Of a DNA stretch of 64,000 bases, positions 7,658 through 16,482 are shown in pieces. The stretch spans positions 62,001 through 126,000 of the forward strand of contig CANMQO010000008.1 of NCBI GenBank assembly GCA_947500055.1, given 5' to 3'. Below the pieces are notes generated by a model. That model was not told the origin of the DNA. It made no database searches and saw nothing but the letters and a program-made list of their open reading frames with translations. The first letter of the stretch is position 1; the number at the start of each line of letters is the position of its first letter. The position numbers and the translations under genes are program-made. The stretch comes from an uncultured Paracoccaceae bacterium. GTDB taxonomy: Bacteria; Pseudomonadota; Alphaproteobacteria; Rhodobacterales; Rhodobacteraceae.

Positions 7658-8562
7658 GCAGGGGCCTGTTTGGTCAGACCCAGTTTCTTGCGTACCTCAT
7701 CAGGCCCAATCACTCTGGCCCCCAGGTTTTCCACGATACCTGCCGCGCGTTCCACCAGTTGCGCATTGGTTGCCAGCACGCCCTTGTCCAGCATCAGGTT
7801 ATCCTCCAACCCAACCCGCACATTGCCGCCTGCCAGAACCGAGGCCGCCACATAGGGCATCTGGCTACGGCCCAGACCAAAGGCCGAGAAGGTCCAATCG
7901 TCCGGCACATTGTTCACCATGGCCATGAAAGTGTTCAGATCATCCGGCGCGCCCCACGGGACGCCCATGCAAAGTTGCACCAATGCTGGGCTGTCCAGCA
8001 CCCCATCCTTCACCAGTTGCTTGGCGTACCAAAGATGGCCAGTGTCAAAGGCCTCTATCTCGGGTTTTACGCCCAGTTCGGTCATCATGCGGCCCATGGC
8101 TGTCAGCATGCCGGGGGTGTTGGTCATGACATAATCGGCTTCGGCGAAATTCATCGTGCCGCAATCCAGCGTGCAAATCTCGGGGCGGCATTCGGCGACA
8201 TGGGCCACCCGTTCGGTGGCCCCCACCATGTCTGTGCCATCCACGGTCGGCAATGGGGTCTCCACCCCGCCAAAAACCATGTCACCGCCCATGCCTGCCG
8301 TCAGGTTCAACACCACATCGACATCGGCGGCACGAATACGGTCGGTCACCTCGCGGTAAAGCTCCAACCGGCGCGACGGCACCCCGGTCTCGGGGTCGCG
8401 TACATGGCAATGCACCACCGCCGCACCGGCCTTGGCTGCGTCAATGGCGCTGTCGGCGATCTGTTGCGGTGAACGGGGCACATGCGGGCTGCGATCCTGG
8501 GTCGACCCCGATCCGGTAACAGCACAGGTGATAAAGACCTCACGGTTCATCTCCAACGGCAT
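7654..8562 (-). CDS. BKACE (DUF849), probable 3-dehydrocarnitine:acetyl-CoA transferase
   Basis: 302 residues from the start at 8562, which has GGGAG about nine bases upstream; a longer frame to 8685 would add residues unlike the family. Members of this beta-keto acid cleavage family use a zinc ion held by the HCHVRD motif (residues 51-56) and condense a 3-keto acid with acetyl-CoA. Visible conserved parts are TCAVTGSG, GAAVVHCHVRDPETG, NLTAG and CTLDCGTMNF. Next to an L-carnitine dehydrogenase/betainyl-CoA thioesterase the expected reaction is 3-dehydrocarnitine + acetyl-CoA to betainyl-CoA + acetoacetate. It is the first gene of the five-gene operon running to 4666. Confidence 0.87.
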   Translation of the reverse strand: MPLEMNREVFITCAVTGSGSTQDRSPHVPRSPQQIADSAIDAAKAGAAVVHCHVRDPETGVPSRRLELYREVTDRIRAADVDVVLNLTAGMGGDMVFGGVETPLPTVDGTDMVGATERVAHVAECRPEICTLDCGTMNFAEADYVMTNTPGMLTAMGRMMTELGVKPEIEAFDTGHLWYAKQLVKDGVLDSPALVQLCMGVPWGAPDDLNTFMAMVNNVPDDWTFSAFGLGRSQMPYVAASVLAGGNVRVGLEDNLMLDKGVLATNAQLVERAAGIVENLGARVIGPDEVRKKLGLTKQAPA

Positions 8563-8759
8563 TGGCAGTCTCCCTTTTGCCAGCGATTTTCGCGACATTC
8601 CCCGAAATCGGCGCAGCACACAAGCGGCAATGCTTGACACAAGCCAGTCTGATCTGGCAGGTCGGAACCATGACAGACCTGACACCTATCGCAGCCGTCT
8701 ACTTTACCAGCGCCATATAGCGGCGGCTGGGTTTCTCTGACATTTGACAACACCAACCG

Positions 8760-8794
8760 CCCGCAAGGGCCGGAAAACTATGTGCCCTTGCGGG
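8760..8794. other. Strong hairpin in the leader of the GNAT gene
   Basis: CCCGCAAGGGC (8760-8770) and GCCCTTGCGGG (8784-8794) form a perfect 11-bp stem with a 13-base loop, ending 19 bp before the GNAT start codon. No T-run follows on either strand, so it is not a simple intrinsic terminator. It may be a leader structure of the GNAT mRNA. The rest of the 251-bp gap holds no convincing gene; it contains an imperfectly placed CAGGTC/GACCTG inverted pair near 8656-8682. Confidence 0.5.
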
Positions 8795-8813
8795 ATGACT
8801 GCAAGGACAAAAC

Positions 8814-9284
8814 ATGACACAGCTATCCATTGACATGGCCACCCCGCGCGATCTGCCGCGTATACAGCAGCTGATCCGGGAACTCTCCGCCTTTCATGAC
8901 GACAAGGCACAGGTGACGCTTGAACAGTTGCAGGCCATTTTCATTGATGATGGCGCCCCGGCGCTGGCATTTGTTGCGCGCAAGGGTGGCGAAATCATCG
9001 GCTATGCCGGAGTGCAAAGGAAAATCAAGATACACGCGGCCCAACCCATGTTCGACATTCAACACCTCTATGTCTGCCAGAAACATCGGGCGCAGGAGGT
9101 CGGACGGGCCTTGATTGCGGCAGTCAAGGCGCATGCCGGTGCGTCGGGCGCAGATGGTGTGACCATCGGGACAGCGCCAGACAACAAGACAGCGCAGGCG
9201 GCTTACCGCGCCATGGGCTTGGCCGAGATCACAGATGCCGGGCCACGGTTCTGGATCGGGATAACAGCGAGCAGCGCCCGGTAA
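8814..9284 (+). CDS. GNAT-family N-acetyltransferase
   Basis: 156 residues. It follows the GNAT pattern: ATPRDLPRIQQLIRELSAFH (motif C/N-terminal helix), EIIGYAGVQ, DIQHLYVCQKHRAQEVGRALI (motif A, with a degenerate Q/R-x-x-G-x-G/A acetyl-CoA loop, here HRAQEVGRAL) and TAPDNKTAQAAYRAMGL (motif B). The substrate cannot be inferred. Its stop codon lies inside a perfect 26-bp palindrome. Expressed alone, convergent with the aldo/keto reductase. Confidence 0.8.
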   Translation: MTQLSIDMATPRDLPRIQQLIRELSAFHDDKAQVTLEQLQAIFIDDGAPALAFVARKGGEIIGYAGVQRKIKIHAAQPMFDIQHLYVCQKHRAQEVGRALIAAVKAHAGASGADGVTIGTAPDNKTAQAAYRAMGLAEITDAGPRFWIGITASSAR

Positions 9285-9306
9285 GATGGGTTTAAACCCA
9301 TCTTAC
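9281..9306. terminator. Perfect palindrome, bidirectional terminator between GNAT and aldo/keto reductase
   Basis: The 26 bases are their own reverse complement (arms GTAAGATGGG and CCCATCTTAC around TTTAAA). It sits exactly between convergent genes, contains the TAA of the GNAT gene and ends one base before the last base of the reductase stop. Being symmetric it can fold on either transcript, although no long T-run follows, so termination efficiency is uncertain. Confidence 0.65.
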
Positions 9307-9307
9307 G

Positions 9308-10351
9308 TCAGAACGGCATGGGATGCGCCTGATGCACGGCATCGATTTCCGCGATGACCTCATCGGTCAGCGCCACATCCTTGCCTTTCAGAATATGGGC
9401 CAACTGATCCGAACGGGTCGCCCCGAAAATCGCTGAAACCGCAAAAGGTCGGGTCCGTTGCCAGGCGAGCGCCATATGCACCGGATCCAGCCCGTGTCTT
9501 TCGGCCAAATCAAGATAGGTTTGCGTCACGCCCAGAACACGGTCGGTCATCCGCCCGCCCATGTCGGCATTGATCGACATGCGGCTGCCTTCCGGCACAG
9601 CGCCGCCCTGGTATTTGCCCGTCAGCAAGCCGCAGGCAAGTGGCGAGAATGACAGCAAGGTCACATCCTCATTCACTGCCATCTCGGCCATGTCTGTATC
9701 ATAAAGACGGCAAAGCAGCGAATATTCGTTCTGGACAGAGGCCATGCGCGGCAGACCTGCCGCCTCCGCCTGATCAATCCACTTGGTCATACCCCAGGCG
9801 CTTTCGTTGGACATGCCAATCGCCCTGATCTTACCGGCTTTCACAGCCTCATCCAGCGCCCCAAGCACATCCATCATATGATCCAGGGTCTGCTGGCGGT
9901 TCTGGCCCGATGGATCATAGGTCCAGTTCTGCCGGAACATGTAAGAGCCGCGGATCGGCCAATGCATCTGGTAAAGGTCGATCACATCCGTCTGCAACCG
10001 CTTGAGTGACGTATCAACCGCCTCGCGGATAACTGCGCCATCATAGCCCCGCCCTTCACGGACCCAGCCCGGGTTATTGCCCGAAACCTTGGTGGCCACG
10101 ACAATGTCATTCCGACGGCCCGTTCTGGCGATCCAATTGCCGATGACCTCCTCTGACAGGCCCACCGTTTCGGCCCGGATCGGGTTCACCGGATACATCT
10201 CGGCGGTGTCAAGAAAATTGATCCCTGCATCAACGGCCATATCGATCTGCGTATGGGCATCATCCTGCGTGGTCTGATTGCCAAAGGTCATGGTGCCCAG
10301 GCACCAGTCATTGACCATGATATCGGTGCGACCAAGGGGGATTTGTTTCAT
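9308..10351 (-). CDS. NADP(H)-dependent aldo/keto reductase (Tas-like)
   Basis: 347 residues. The start MKQIPLGRTDIMVNDWCLGTMTFG and the DAGINFLDTAEMYPV segment (catalytic Asp and Tyr) match the Tas/YghZ-like branch of aldo/keto reductases. VVATKVSG carries the catalytic Lys, and YQMHWP the catalytic His. C-terminal SAIFGATRSDQLAHIL is the NADP-binding region. It is a soluble (beta/alpha)8 oxidoreductase; the physiological carbonyl substrate is unknown. Monocistronic, divergent from an MFS gene with 130 bp between. Confidence 0.87.
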   Translation of the reverse strand: MKQIPLGRTDIMVNDWCLGTMTFGNQTTQDDAHTQIDMAVDAGINFLDTAEMYPVNPIRAETVGLSEEVIGNWIARTGRRNDIVVATKVSGNNPGWVREGRGYDGAVIREAVDTSLKRLQTDVIDLYQMHWPIRGSYMFRQNWTYDPSGQNRQQTLDHMMDVLGALDEAVKAGKIRAIGMSNESAWGMTKWIDQAEAAGLPRMASVQNEYSLLCRLYDTDMAEMAVNEDVTLLSFSPLACGLLTGKYQGGAVPEGSRMSINADMGGRMTDRVLGVTQTYLDLAERHGLDPVHMALAWQRTRPFAVSAIFGATRSDQLAHILKGKDVALTDEVIAEIDAVHQAHPMPF

Positions 10352-10481
10352 ATCAACTGCCTCACGTTCAAATTTCGCCAGAGCCTAATGCGCGGCAAGC
10401 TGAGGGCAAGGGCACAAACACGACATGGTTCTGTCGATTATGGCCGAGCCGCCCAGCCCGGCAGCGCGCAGTGTCTGACTT

Positions 10482-11705
10482 ATGCGCATGCTCATTTCCT
10501 TTGCGGCCCTGTTTCTCTCTGTTGGGCTCTTGCAGGTGTCCTCTGGCGGAGTCGGCCCCCTGGATGCGCTGACCGGGCTGGACTCGGGGTTCAGCCAGTC
10601 ACAGGTCGGCTTTCTGGGTTCTGCGCATTTCTTTGGATTTTTCATCGGCTGCTGGTGGGCGCCGCGCCTGATGGGCAGCGTGGGCCATAGCCGCGCTTTC
10701 GCGACCTTTACCGCCATGGGGGCAATTGGGCTGGCGGCGCATGTGATTATCATCGATCCATGGTTTTGGGCCTTCTTCCGGATCGGGTCCGGCATATGCG
10801 TGGCCGGATGCTACACCGTGATAGAGGCCTGGTTGCAAGCCAAGGTGACCAATGACACCCGTGGTCGGGCGATGGGCAGTTACCGGATCGCGGATATGGG
10901 CGCGTCCTTTGCTGCGCAGTTCATGATCGGGGCACTGGCCAATCTGGAAACCTACATTGCCTATAATATCCTGACGATTCTGTGCTGCGCCTCACTGCTG
11001 CCGCTCGCCCTCACCCGCATGCCGCAGCCCGTCACGCCAAGTGCGACACGGCTGCGGCCGAAACTGGCCTGGGCCTGCTCACCATTGGCGGTCGCGGCCG
11101 TCATCGTCGCGGCCCTGACCAGCGCATCATTTCGCATGGTTGGACCTATCTATGGGCAAGAGGTCGGATTGTCGGCCAATCAGATCGGCACATTTCTTGC
11201 GGCCTTCGTCGCCGGAGGGGCACTGGCGCAATATCCGATGGGCTGGCTTGCCGACAAATATGACCGGCGCTGGGTGATGATCTGGTTATCTGTGGCGGCT
11301 GTCCTGTCATGCGCGGTCACCGTCTGGGCCTCGGGCAATGGCCGGGCCAGCATCATGGTCGCCGCTGTCTTATTTGGGCTGACGACATTCCCGATCTATT
11401 CGGTTGCGACGGCCCACGCCCATGACTTTGCAACCTCCGATCAGCGGGTGGAGCTGTCCGCCGCCCTGATGTTCTTCTATGCCATCGGGGCGATTGCAGC
11501 CCCCTACACAACATCCGCCCTTATCGGCCTCTATGGGCCGGCAGCGCTGTTTTACTTCATCTCCGGCGGGCATATCGTATTGGTCGTTTTCGGGCTCAGC
11601 CGGATGCGCGTGCGCAAAGCACCTGATGACCGCACACGGTACGTTTACGCACCGCGCACGACCTTTGGTATTGGACGACTTCTGAAACGAAGCCGCGCCC
11701 GCTAA
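10482..11705 (+). CDS. MFS transporter (YcaD/UMF2-like)
   Basis: 407 residues with about 12 hydrophobic segments. The early part (VGLLQVSSGGVGPLDAL, then GFLGSAHFFGFFIGCWWAPRLMGSVGHSRAF) and the central loop GWLADKYDRRWVM resemble MFS proteins of the YcaD-type family. Helix 5 region has EAWLQAKVTNDTRGRAMGSYRI, where E and N-D-x-R-G are conserved in this group. Substrate unknown. Its 3' end overlaps the convergent outer-membrane protein gene by 4 bp. An in-frame ATG at 10488 is an alternative start. Confidence 0.8.
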   Translation: MRMLISFAALFLSVGLLQVSSGGVGPLDALTGLDSGFSQSQVGFLGSAHFFGFFIGCWWAPRLMGSVGHSRAFATFTAMGAIGLAAHVIIIDPWFWAFFRIGSGICVAGCYTVIEAWLQAKVTNDTRGRAMGSYRIADMGASFAAQFMIGALANLETYIAYNILTILCCASLLPLALTRMPQPVTPSATRLRPKLAWACSPLAVAAVIVAALTSASFRMVGPIYGQEVGLSANQIGTFLAAFVAGGALAQYPMGWLADKYDRRWVMIWLSVAAVLSCAVTVWASGNGRASIMVAAVLFGLTTFPIYSVATAHAHDFATSDQRVELSAALMFFYAIGAIAAPYTTSALIGLYGPAALFYFISGGHIVLVVFGLSRMRVRKAPDDRTRYVYAPRTTFGIGRLLKRSRAR

Positions 11706-12172
11706 AACTTGTAAAGCACGGCGACGCGGGTTGTTGTCACGGCAGCGGAAAAACTGTCTTCCATGAAGTCGCGAATAAACTCACCACGGACTGTGACACG
11801 TGGGGAAAAATCACGTTCCACACCAACACCCAGGTTGTACCCTTCCGGGTCTTCACCATCGAAACTGTATTGGGTGACCCCGCCTGCGACACGAACCGCA
11901 ACTTCGCCCAGATTATAGGCACCCCAAAGCCGATAGCGCTGTGGGTCATAGTCATTGTCGCCCGCAATTCGGGTCCCAAATTCCAGTTCGGCCCCAAAAC
12001 GATAGGTCGGCGCAGCACTCAAGGTAACACCGCCGATGAAGGCGGCAGCCGTCTGGCTATCGCCGGAATGGGGGTACATATAATCCAGCGCGGCACCTGC
12101 ATAGAATTCCTGTGCCGCCGCACCGCTACCGATCAGGGCTGCCGCGACACCTGCAAAAAGTTGTCTTTTCAT
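11702..12172 (-). CDS. Small outer-membrane beta-barrel protein
   Basis: 156 residues from the start at 12172. A signal peptide MKRQLFAGVAAALIGSGAAA ends before QEFYAGAAL; the longer frame from 12205 would bury this signal, so I prefer the shorter start. The mature protein alternates hydrophobic and polar residues with aromatic girdles (YAGAALDYMYPH, YRFGAELEFGTRI, RYRLWGAYNL) and ends in VAVLYKF, a C-terminal Phe typical of proteins inserted by the BAM complex. It is probably an eight-strand OmpA/OmpX-like barrel. Function unknown. Confidence 0.75.
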   Translation of the reverse strand: MKRQLFAGVAAALIGSGAAAQEFYAGAALDYMYPHSGDSQTAAAFIGGVTLSAAPTYRFGAELEFGTRIAGDNDYDPQRYRLWGAYNLGEVAVRVAGGVTQYSFDGEDPEGYNLGVGVERDFSPRVTVRGEFIRDFMEDSFSAAVTTTRVAVLYKF

Positions 12173-12310
12173 TTGTTTGCTCGCCTCTTTTGTTGATTTG
12201 TGCACAATCTAACGGCCCAAGCTGCGAAACGCCAGCGATCGGCGTTTGATCTGCCCGCCAAGGAAGGCTAGAGGGAAGGTCACGCAAAACGAAATTCCCG
12301 CAGGAACACC

Positions 12311-14023
12311 ATGGCCCGCCACCTGATCACCTCCGCCATTCCCTATATCAACGGGATCAAGCATCTGGGAAATCTCATCGGCAGCCAGTTGCCCGCTGAT
12401 CTTTACGCACGCTACCTGCGCCAGCGGGGGCATAATGTGCTGTTTCTATGTGCCACAGACGAACACGGCACCCCTGCCGAACTGGCGGCGGCCAAGGCAG
12501 GCAAACCCGTGGCCGAATATTGCGCCGAGATGCATCAGACACAGTCCGAAATTGCCGACGGCTTTCGCCTGTCATTTGATCATTTCGGTCGCTCCTCCAG
12601 CCCGCAAAATCACAAGTTGACGCAGGCCTTTGCCGGACGGCTGGCTGAAAAGGGATTGATCCGAGAAGTGACTGAGGAACAGGTCTACTCCAAGGCTGAT
12701 GGCCGCTTCCTGCCCGATCGCTATATCGAAGGCACCTGCCCCAATTGCGGTTTCGAAAGCGCGCGGGGCGACCAGTGCGACAACTGCACCAAGCAACTCG
12801 ACCCAACAGATCTGATCAACCCGCATTCCACCATCTCCGGTTCGAAAGAGTTGGAGGTGCGCGAAACGAAACACCTTTACCTGCGCCAGTCAGAATTGAA
12901 GGGCGATCTGGCCGCTTGGATCGACAGCAAGAAAGACTGGCCAATCCTGACCACATCCATTGCCAAGAAATGGCTGAACGACGGCGACGGGCTGCAAGAC
13001 CGCGGGATCACCCGTGACCTTGATTGGGGTATTCCGGTCAAAAACGGGGACAGCGACTGGCCCGGCATGGAAGGCAAGGTGTTCTACGTCTGGTTCGATG
13101 CCCCCATCGAATACATCGCCTGCGCGCAGGAATGGGAAGACGCGGGCAAAGGCGCGGACTGGGCACGCTGGTGGCGGACCGACAAAGGCGCAGATGATGT
13201 GACCTACACCCAGTTCATGGGCAAGGATAATGTGCCGTTCCACACACTGTCCTTCCCAGCGACGATCATGGGGACGCAGGAGCCGTGGAAGCTGGTCGAT
13301 TACATCAAGTCGTTCAACTACCTGAATTATGATGGTGGCCAGTTCAGCACCTCGCGCGGGCGCGGTGTGTTCATGGATCAGGCGCTTGAAATTCTGCCCG
13401 CAGACTATTGGCGCTGGTGGCTTTTAAGCCATGCGCCCGAATCCTCGGACGCCGAATTCACCTGGGAAACCTTCCAGACGGATGTGAACAAGGACCTCGC
13501 CGATGTCTTGGGTAATTTTGTTAGCCGTATCACTAAGTTTTGTCGATCCAAGTTCAGCGAAGCCGTACCAGAAGGCGGCGCGTACAGCCCTGCCGAGGAA
13601 CAGTTGGTTGCAGACCTGACGTCCCGCATCCGGGCCTATGAAAAGCACATGGATGCAATCGAAGTGCGCAAATCCGCATCGGAATTGCGGGCGATCTGGG
13701 TGCTGGGCAATGAATACCTGCAAGCCAACGCACCTTGGACAACCTTCAAGACCGATCCTGAGACGGCGGCGATGCAAGTGCGGCTGGCGCTTAACCTGAT
13801 CCGAATCTACGCAGTGCTGTCGGCGCCCTTTATCCCCGATGCCAGCGCCACATTGCTGGCGGCGATGCAAACGGATGATGATGGCTGGCCAACAGATGTA
13901 AGTGCGGCATTAGGCGCTTTGCCCACCGGCCACGCATTCACCGTGCCCGACAACCTGTTTCGCAAGCTGACCGATGAAGAACGCGAAACCTGGGCAGAAC
14001 GCTTCGCAGGAACGCGTGATTAG
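12311..14023 (+). CDS. metG: Methionyl-tRNA synthetase
   Basis: 570 residues. Class I signature at the N-terminus ([14 protein letters not shown], the HIGH equivalent), a zinc knuckle GTCPNCG...CDNC around residues 146-160, and [10 protein letters not shown]. The second signature loop reads FSTSRGRG (residues 345-352), where most class I enzymes have KMSKS; a GQFS-type loop is known in this MetRS subgroup and is not by itself a sign of inactivity. The C-terminal anticodon-binding helix bundle follows; there is no extra EMAP/Trbp111-like domain. Essential cytosolic enzyme charging initiator and elongator tRNA-Met. An inverted repeat AAACGCC-N7-GGCGTTT sits at 12227-12247 upstream. Confidence 0.95.
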   Translation: MARHLITSAIPYINGIKHLGNLIGSQLPADLYARYLRQRGHNVLFLCATDEHGTPAELAAAKAGKPVAEYCAEMHQTQSEIADGFRLSFDHFGRSSSPQNHKLTQAFAGRLAEKGLIREVTEEQVYSKADGRFLPDRYIEGTCPNCGFESARGDQCDNCTKQLDPTDLINPHSTISGSKELEVRETKHLYLRQSELKGDLAAWIDSKKDWPILTTSIAKKWLNDGDGLQDRGITRDLDWGIPVKNGDSDWPGMEGKVFYVWFDAPIEYIACAQEWEDAGKGADWARWWRTDKGADDVTYTQFMGKDNVPFHTLSFPATIMGTQEPWKLVDYIKSFNYLNYDGGQFSTSRGRGVFMDQALEILPADYWRWWLLSHAPESSDAEFTWETFQTDVNKDLADVLGNFVSRITKFCRSKFSEAVPEGGAYSPAEEQLVADLTSRIRAYEKHMDAIEVRKSASELRAIWVLGNEYLQANAPWTTFKTDPETAAMQVRLALNLIRIYAVLSAPFIPDASATLLAAMQTDDDGWPTDVSAALGALPTGHAFTVPDNLFRKLTDEERETWAERFAGTRD

Positions 14024-14835
14024 ACACTGATCGCACTGCTGCTGCGAAAAAACATCGCCTGGCTGACCGCCGATTGCACCTGTTCCTGACTATAGGGCTT
14101 GGTGATGACAAAGGCTGGTTCCTGCCGGTCGCCCGTCAGCAGACGCTCGGGAAAGGCGGTGATAAAGATCACCGGGATATCCGCGGCGGCTTTCATGATA
14201 TCATTGACCGCATCAATCCCCGAAGAACCATCGGCCAATTGGATATCTGACAGGATCAGATCCGGCTTCTCGCGTTCGGCCATCACAACCGCCTGATCCC
14301 GGGTTGCCGCCGCACCGACAACCGTGTGCCCCATGGCCGATACAATATCTTCCAGATCCATGGCGATCATCGCTTCATCTTCGATTACCATGATCCGGCC
14401 TTTGATGGCATCTTTCATATCATTACGGGCGGAATCGATCAGTTTTTCGACCTCCACCAACGACTTATCCATAATCTCTGCAATCTGGCGCAGCGAAAAC
14501 TCCTCAATCGCGTGCAGCAGCAATGCCTGCCGGGACAAGGGCGTCAGTTCACGCAAATAGGCATGCGCCTGGCTTGCCATCCCACTCGCCTCGCGCCCGG
14601 CACCGCCGAAATTACCGCGCTGCCAGACGACAAAGAACATGCGAAACAGGCCGACCCTGATCGACGAGGCCGACATCACCTGCGACGGGTCATCCCGCAC
14701 CAGTTGCAGGGCACCCAGCGCATAATCATCACCCGCTGCCTGATCCCCCGTCAGCGCGCGCGCGTGGCGCCGTAGGTAGGGTAATGCATCGGTCAGACCG
14801 GACGAAAGGGACCGCACAATGTCGGTATTGGTCAT
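14020..14835 (-). CDS. phyR: PhyR response regulator of the general stress response
   Basis: 271 residues from MTNTDI at 14835; a longer frame to 14868 is unlikely. Residues 1 to about 140 are an ECF-sigma-like decoy domain (region 2-like [22 protein letters not shown], region 4-like [26 protein letters not shown]). Residues 147-265 are a receiver domain with acidic pocket E152/D153, phosphoacceptor D197 (LILSDIQL), the [11 protein letters not shown] loop typical of PhyR-type receivers, and K246. Phosphorylated PhyR binds NepR and frees EcfG. It is divergent from nepR-ecfG with 98 bp between, the standard alphaproteobacterial layout. Confidence 0.93.
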   Translation of the reverse strand: MTNTDIVRSLSSGLTDALPYLRRHARALTGDQAAGDDYALGALQLVRDDPSQVMSASSIRVGLFRMFFVVWQRGNFGGAGREASGMASQAHAYLRELTPLSRQALLLHAIEEFSLRQIAEIMDKSLVEVEKLIDSARNDMKDAIKGRIMVIEDEAMIAMDLEDIVSAMGHTVVGAAATRDQAVVMAEREKPDLILSDIQLADGSSGIDAVNDIMKAAADIPVIFITAFPERLLTGDRQEPAFVITKPYSQEQVQSAVSQAMFFRSSSAISV

Positions 14836-14861
14836 TTTTTTTGTACCTTGGGGCGAATTAT

Positions 14862-14887
14862 GGAACATAATACAACTCTATGGCGTT
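14862..14887 (+). promoter_or_regulatory. EcfG-type promoter in front of nepR-ecfG
   Basis: GGAAC (14862-14866) and CGTT (14884-14887) are separated by 17 bases, an exact match to the alphaproteobacterial EcfG consensus GGAAC-N16/17-CGTT. It faces nepR, whose start is 46 bp downstream of the -10 element. This indicates positive autoregulation of nepR-ecfG. No equivalent element is visible facing phyR. Confidence 0.85.
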
Positions 14888-14933
14888 TATGGAATAGCGC
14901 GGCACGATAAATTGCGCCCACAGAGAAATGAGA

Positions 14934-15098
14934 ATGTCGCAGGATCCAGAAAAATCAGAAGTCGAGCGGGACATCGATGACAACCTGCGCAAGGTCTATC
15001 GCGAGATGGTGGAACAGGAAGTGCCGGACAGATTCCGCGACCTGCTGGATCAGCTTCGGCAATCCGAGGAGAATGACGATCCGGAGGCCAATAAATGA
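14934..15098 (+). CDS. nepR: NepR anti-sigma factor
   Basis: 54 residues from the ATG at 14934 (56 if translation begins at the in-frame ATG at 14928). The core IDDNLRKVYREMVEQEVPDRF contains the NepR signature of two short amphipathic helices joined by a P-x-R/K-F turn, which hold EcfG or PhyR alternatively. Its stop overlaps the ecfG start (ATGA), so translation is coupled. Located between phyR and ecfG downstream of the EcfG promoter. This gene is shorter than usual annotation cut-offs and easily missed. Confidence 0.9.
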   Translation: MSQDPEKSEVERDIDDNLRKVYREMVEQEVPDRFRDLLDQLRQSEENDDPEANK

Positions 15099-15625
15099 AC
15101 GCCGCGTCCGAACCTTCGGATCCGCGCGAACAGATTATTGAGTTCCTTCCCGAGATGCGCGCCTTCGCCATAAGCCTGACACGTGACAAATCCAGTGCCG
15201 ATGATCTGGTGCAGGACGCCATCGTGAAGGCATGGAAAAGCTTTCATCAGTTTCAATCAAATACCAACCTGCGGGCCTGGCTCTTTACCATTGTACGCAA
15301 CACCTTCTATTCGGATTTGCGCCGCCGAAAGCGCGAAACGGAACATGCCGAACAGACCAGTGCCGAGCAAACGACAAGTGATCGTGGCGCGGATCCGATC
15401 ATCGCTGTCATGGACTTTGAAAAGGCGTTTTCGCTTCTGCCGGATGAACAACGCGAGGCTCTTGTTCTGGTGGGCGCGTCTGGCATGTCTTATGAGGAAG
15501 CGGCAGAGACCTGCGAAGTGGCTGTCGGCACGATCAAAAGCCGGATCAACCGGGGCCGGAAACGGCTGGCCGAACTGCTGGGGCATCAGGCCGAACCCGA
15601 AAAGGCTGCGGTGGAAACCGAGTAA
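15095..15625 (+). CDS. ecfG: ECF sigma factor EcfG, general stress response
   Basis: 176 residues. Sigma region 2 covers about residues 12-80 (MRAFAISLTRDKSSADDLVQDAIVKAWKSFHQF, then NLRAWLFTIVRNTFYSDLRR) and region 4 about 110-165 (AFSLLPDEQREALVLVGASGMSYEEAAETCEVAVGTIKSRINRGRKRL). It directs RNA polymerase to GGAAC/CGTT promoters in response to heat, oxidative and osmotic stress once NepR is titrated by PhyR. One such promoter lies just upstream of the operon. Confidence 0.93.
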   Translation: MNAASEPSDPREQIIEFLPEMRAFAISLTRDKSSADDLVQDAIVKAWKSFHQFQSNTNLRAWLFTIVRNTFYSDLRRRKRETEHAEQTSAEQTTSDRGADPIIAVMDFEKAFSLLPDEQREALVLVGASGMSYEEAAETCEVAVGTIKSRINRGRKRLAELLGHQAEPEKAAVETE

Positions 15626-15675
15626 CTTTGTTTGGCCTCGCTGTCCAATCTGCTAGTGTCCGTGGGAATACAACC

Positions 15676-16479
15676 ATGAGAGACGCACGCATGTTCAAGC
15701 CCGCCCTGATCTTTTCGCTCTTGTTTGGTTCATCCGCCATGGCAGCCCCCTGCGGGAACGACGCCAGCGGGTTTGCCAATTGGAAGGCGCTGTTCGCGCA
15801 AGAGGCCGCAAATGCGGGCGTCGGACAACGTGGCCTGCAGGCGCTGGCGCAAACCAGCTACGCCACCCGCACAATTAGCGCCGACCGCAATCAGAAATCT
15901 TTCCGCTACAGCCTTGATGACTTTCTGCGCATCCGTGGGGCGGCAACAATCGTCGCACAAGGCAAACGGCGCATCGCGAACAACCCGGCATTCTATGCAT
16001 CCATCGAGAATGTATTTGGTGTCCCCGCATCCGTCGTTGTGGCGATCCATGGCATGGAAACCGGTTTTGGCAATTTCATGGGCGACGCCAATGTCGTCTC
16101 GGCGATCACGACGCTCGCCTATGATTGCAGACGCTCTGAATTCTTCACCGGGCATGCGCTTGCCGCATTGAAGCTCGTGGATCGGGGCAGCCTGTCAGCC
16201 AATTCCATCGGGGCGATGCATGGCGAGCTTGGCCACACGCAATTCCTGCCCGGTAATGTCATCGCTTATGGCTATGACGGGGATGGCAACGGGGTTGTGG
16301 ACCTGACCAACCAGACGGATGCGCTCGCCTCAACCGCCAATTTCCTGCGGCAGAAGGGCTGGCAACCCGGCGCCGGATATCAGGAAGGGCAACCCAATTT
16401 CGCGGTAATCGAAGAATGGAACGCCGCCGGGGTCTATCAAAAGGCCATCGCCATCATGGCAGCTCAGATCGAAGGCTAG
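15676..16479 (+). CDS. Lytic murein transglycosylase (MltB/SLT_2 type)
   Basis: 267 residues from ATG 15676 (an ATG at 15691 is also possible). A signal peptide ends FGSSAMA before APCG. The catalytic fold shows AIHGMETGFGNFMGDANVVSAITTLAYD, where the Glu in METGFG is the expected catalytic residue, then GAMHGELGHTQFLPGNVIAYGYDGDGNG, the conserved GxxQFxPS-like region. It cleaves peptidoglycan glycan strands in the periplasm. No lipobox, so it is probably soluble periplasmic. The sulfatase gene starts 3 bp after its stop. Confidence 0.87.
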   Translation: MRDARMFKPALIFSLLFGSSAMAAPCGNDASGFANWKALFAQEAANAGVGQRGLQALAQTSYATRTISADRNQKSFRYSLDDFLRIRGAATIVAQGKRRIANNPAFYASIENVFGVPASVVVAIHGMETGFGNFMGDANVVSAITTLAYDCRRSEFFTGHALAALKLVDRGSLSANSIGAMHGELGHTQFLPGNVIAYGYDGDGNGVVDLTNQTDALASTANFLRQKGWQPGAGYQEGQPNFAVIEEWNAAGVYQKAIAIMAAQIEG

Positions 16480-16482
16480 GTC

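Noticed and set aside
8563-8813. Short open frames in the gap between the BKACE and GNAT genes
   Set aside because: No ribosome-binding site or motif; the gap contains hairpins and presumably promoters.
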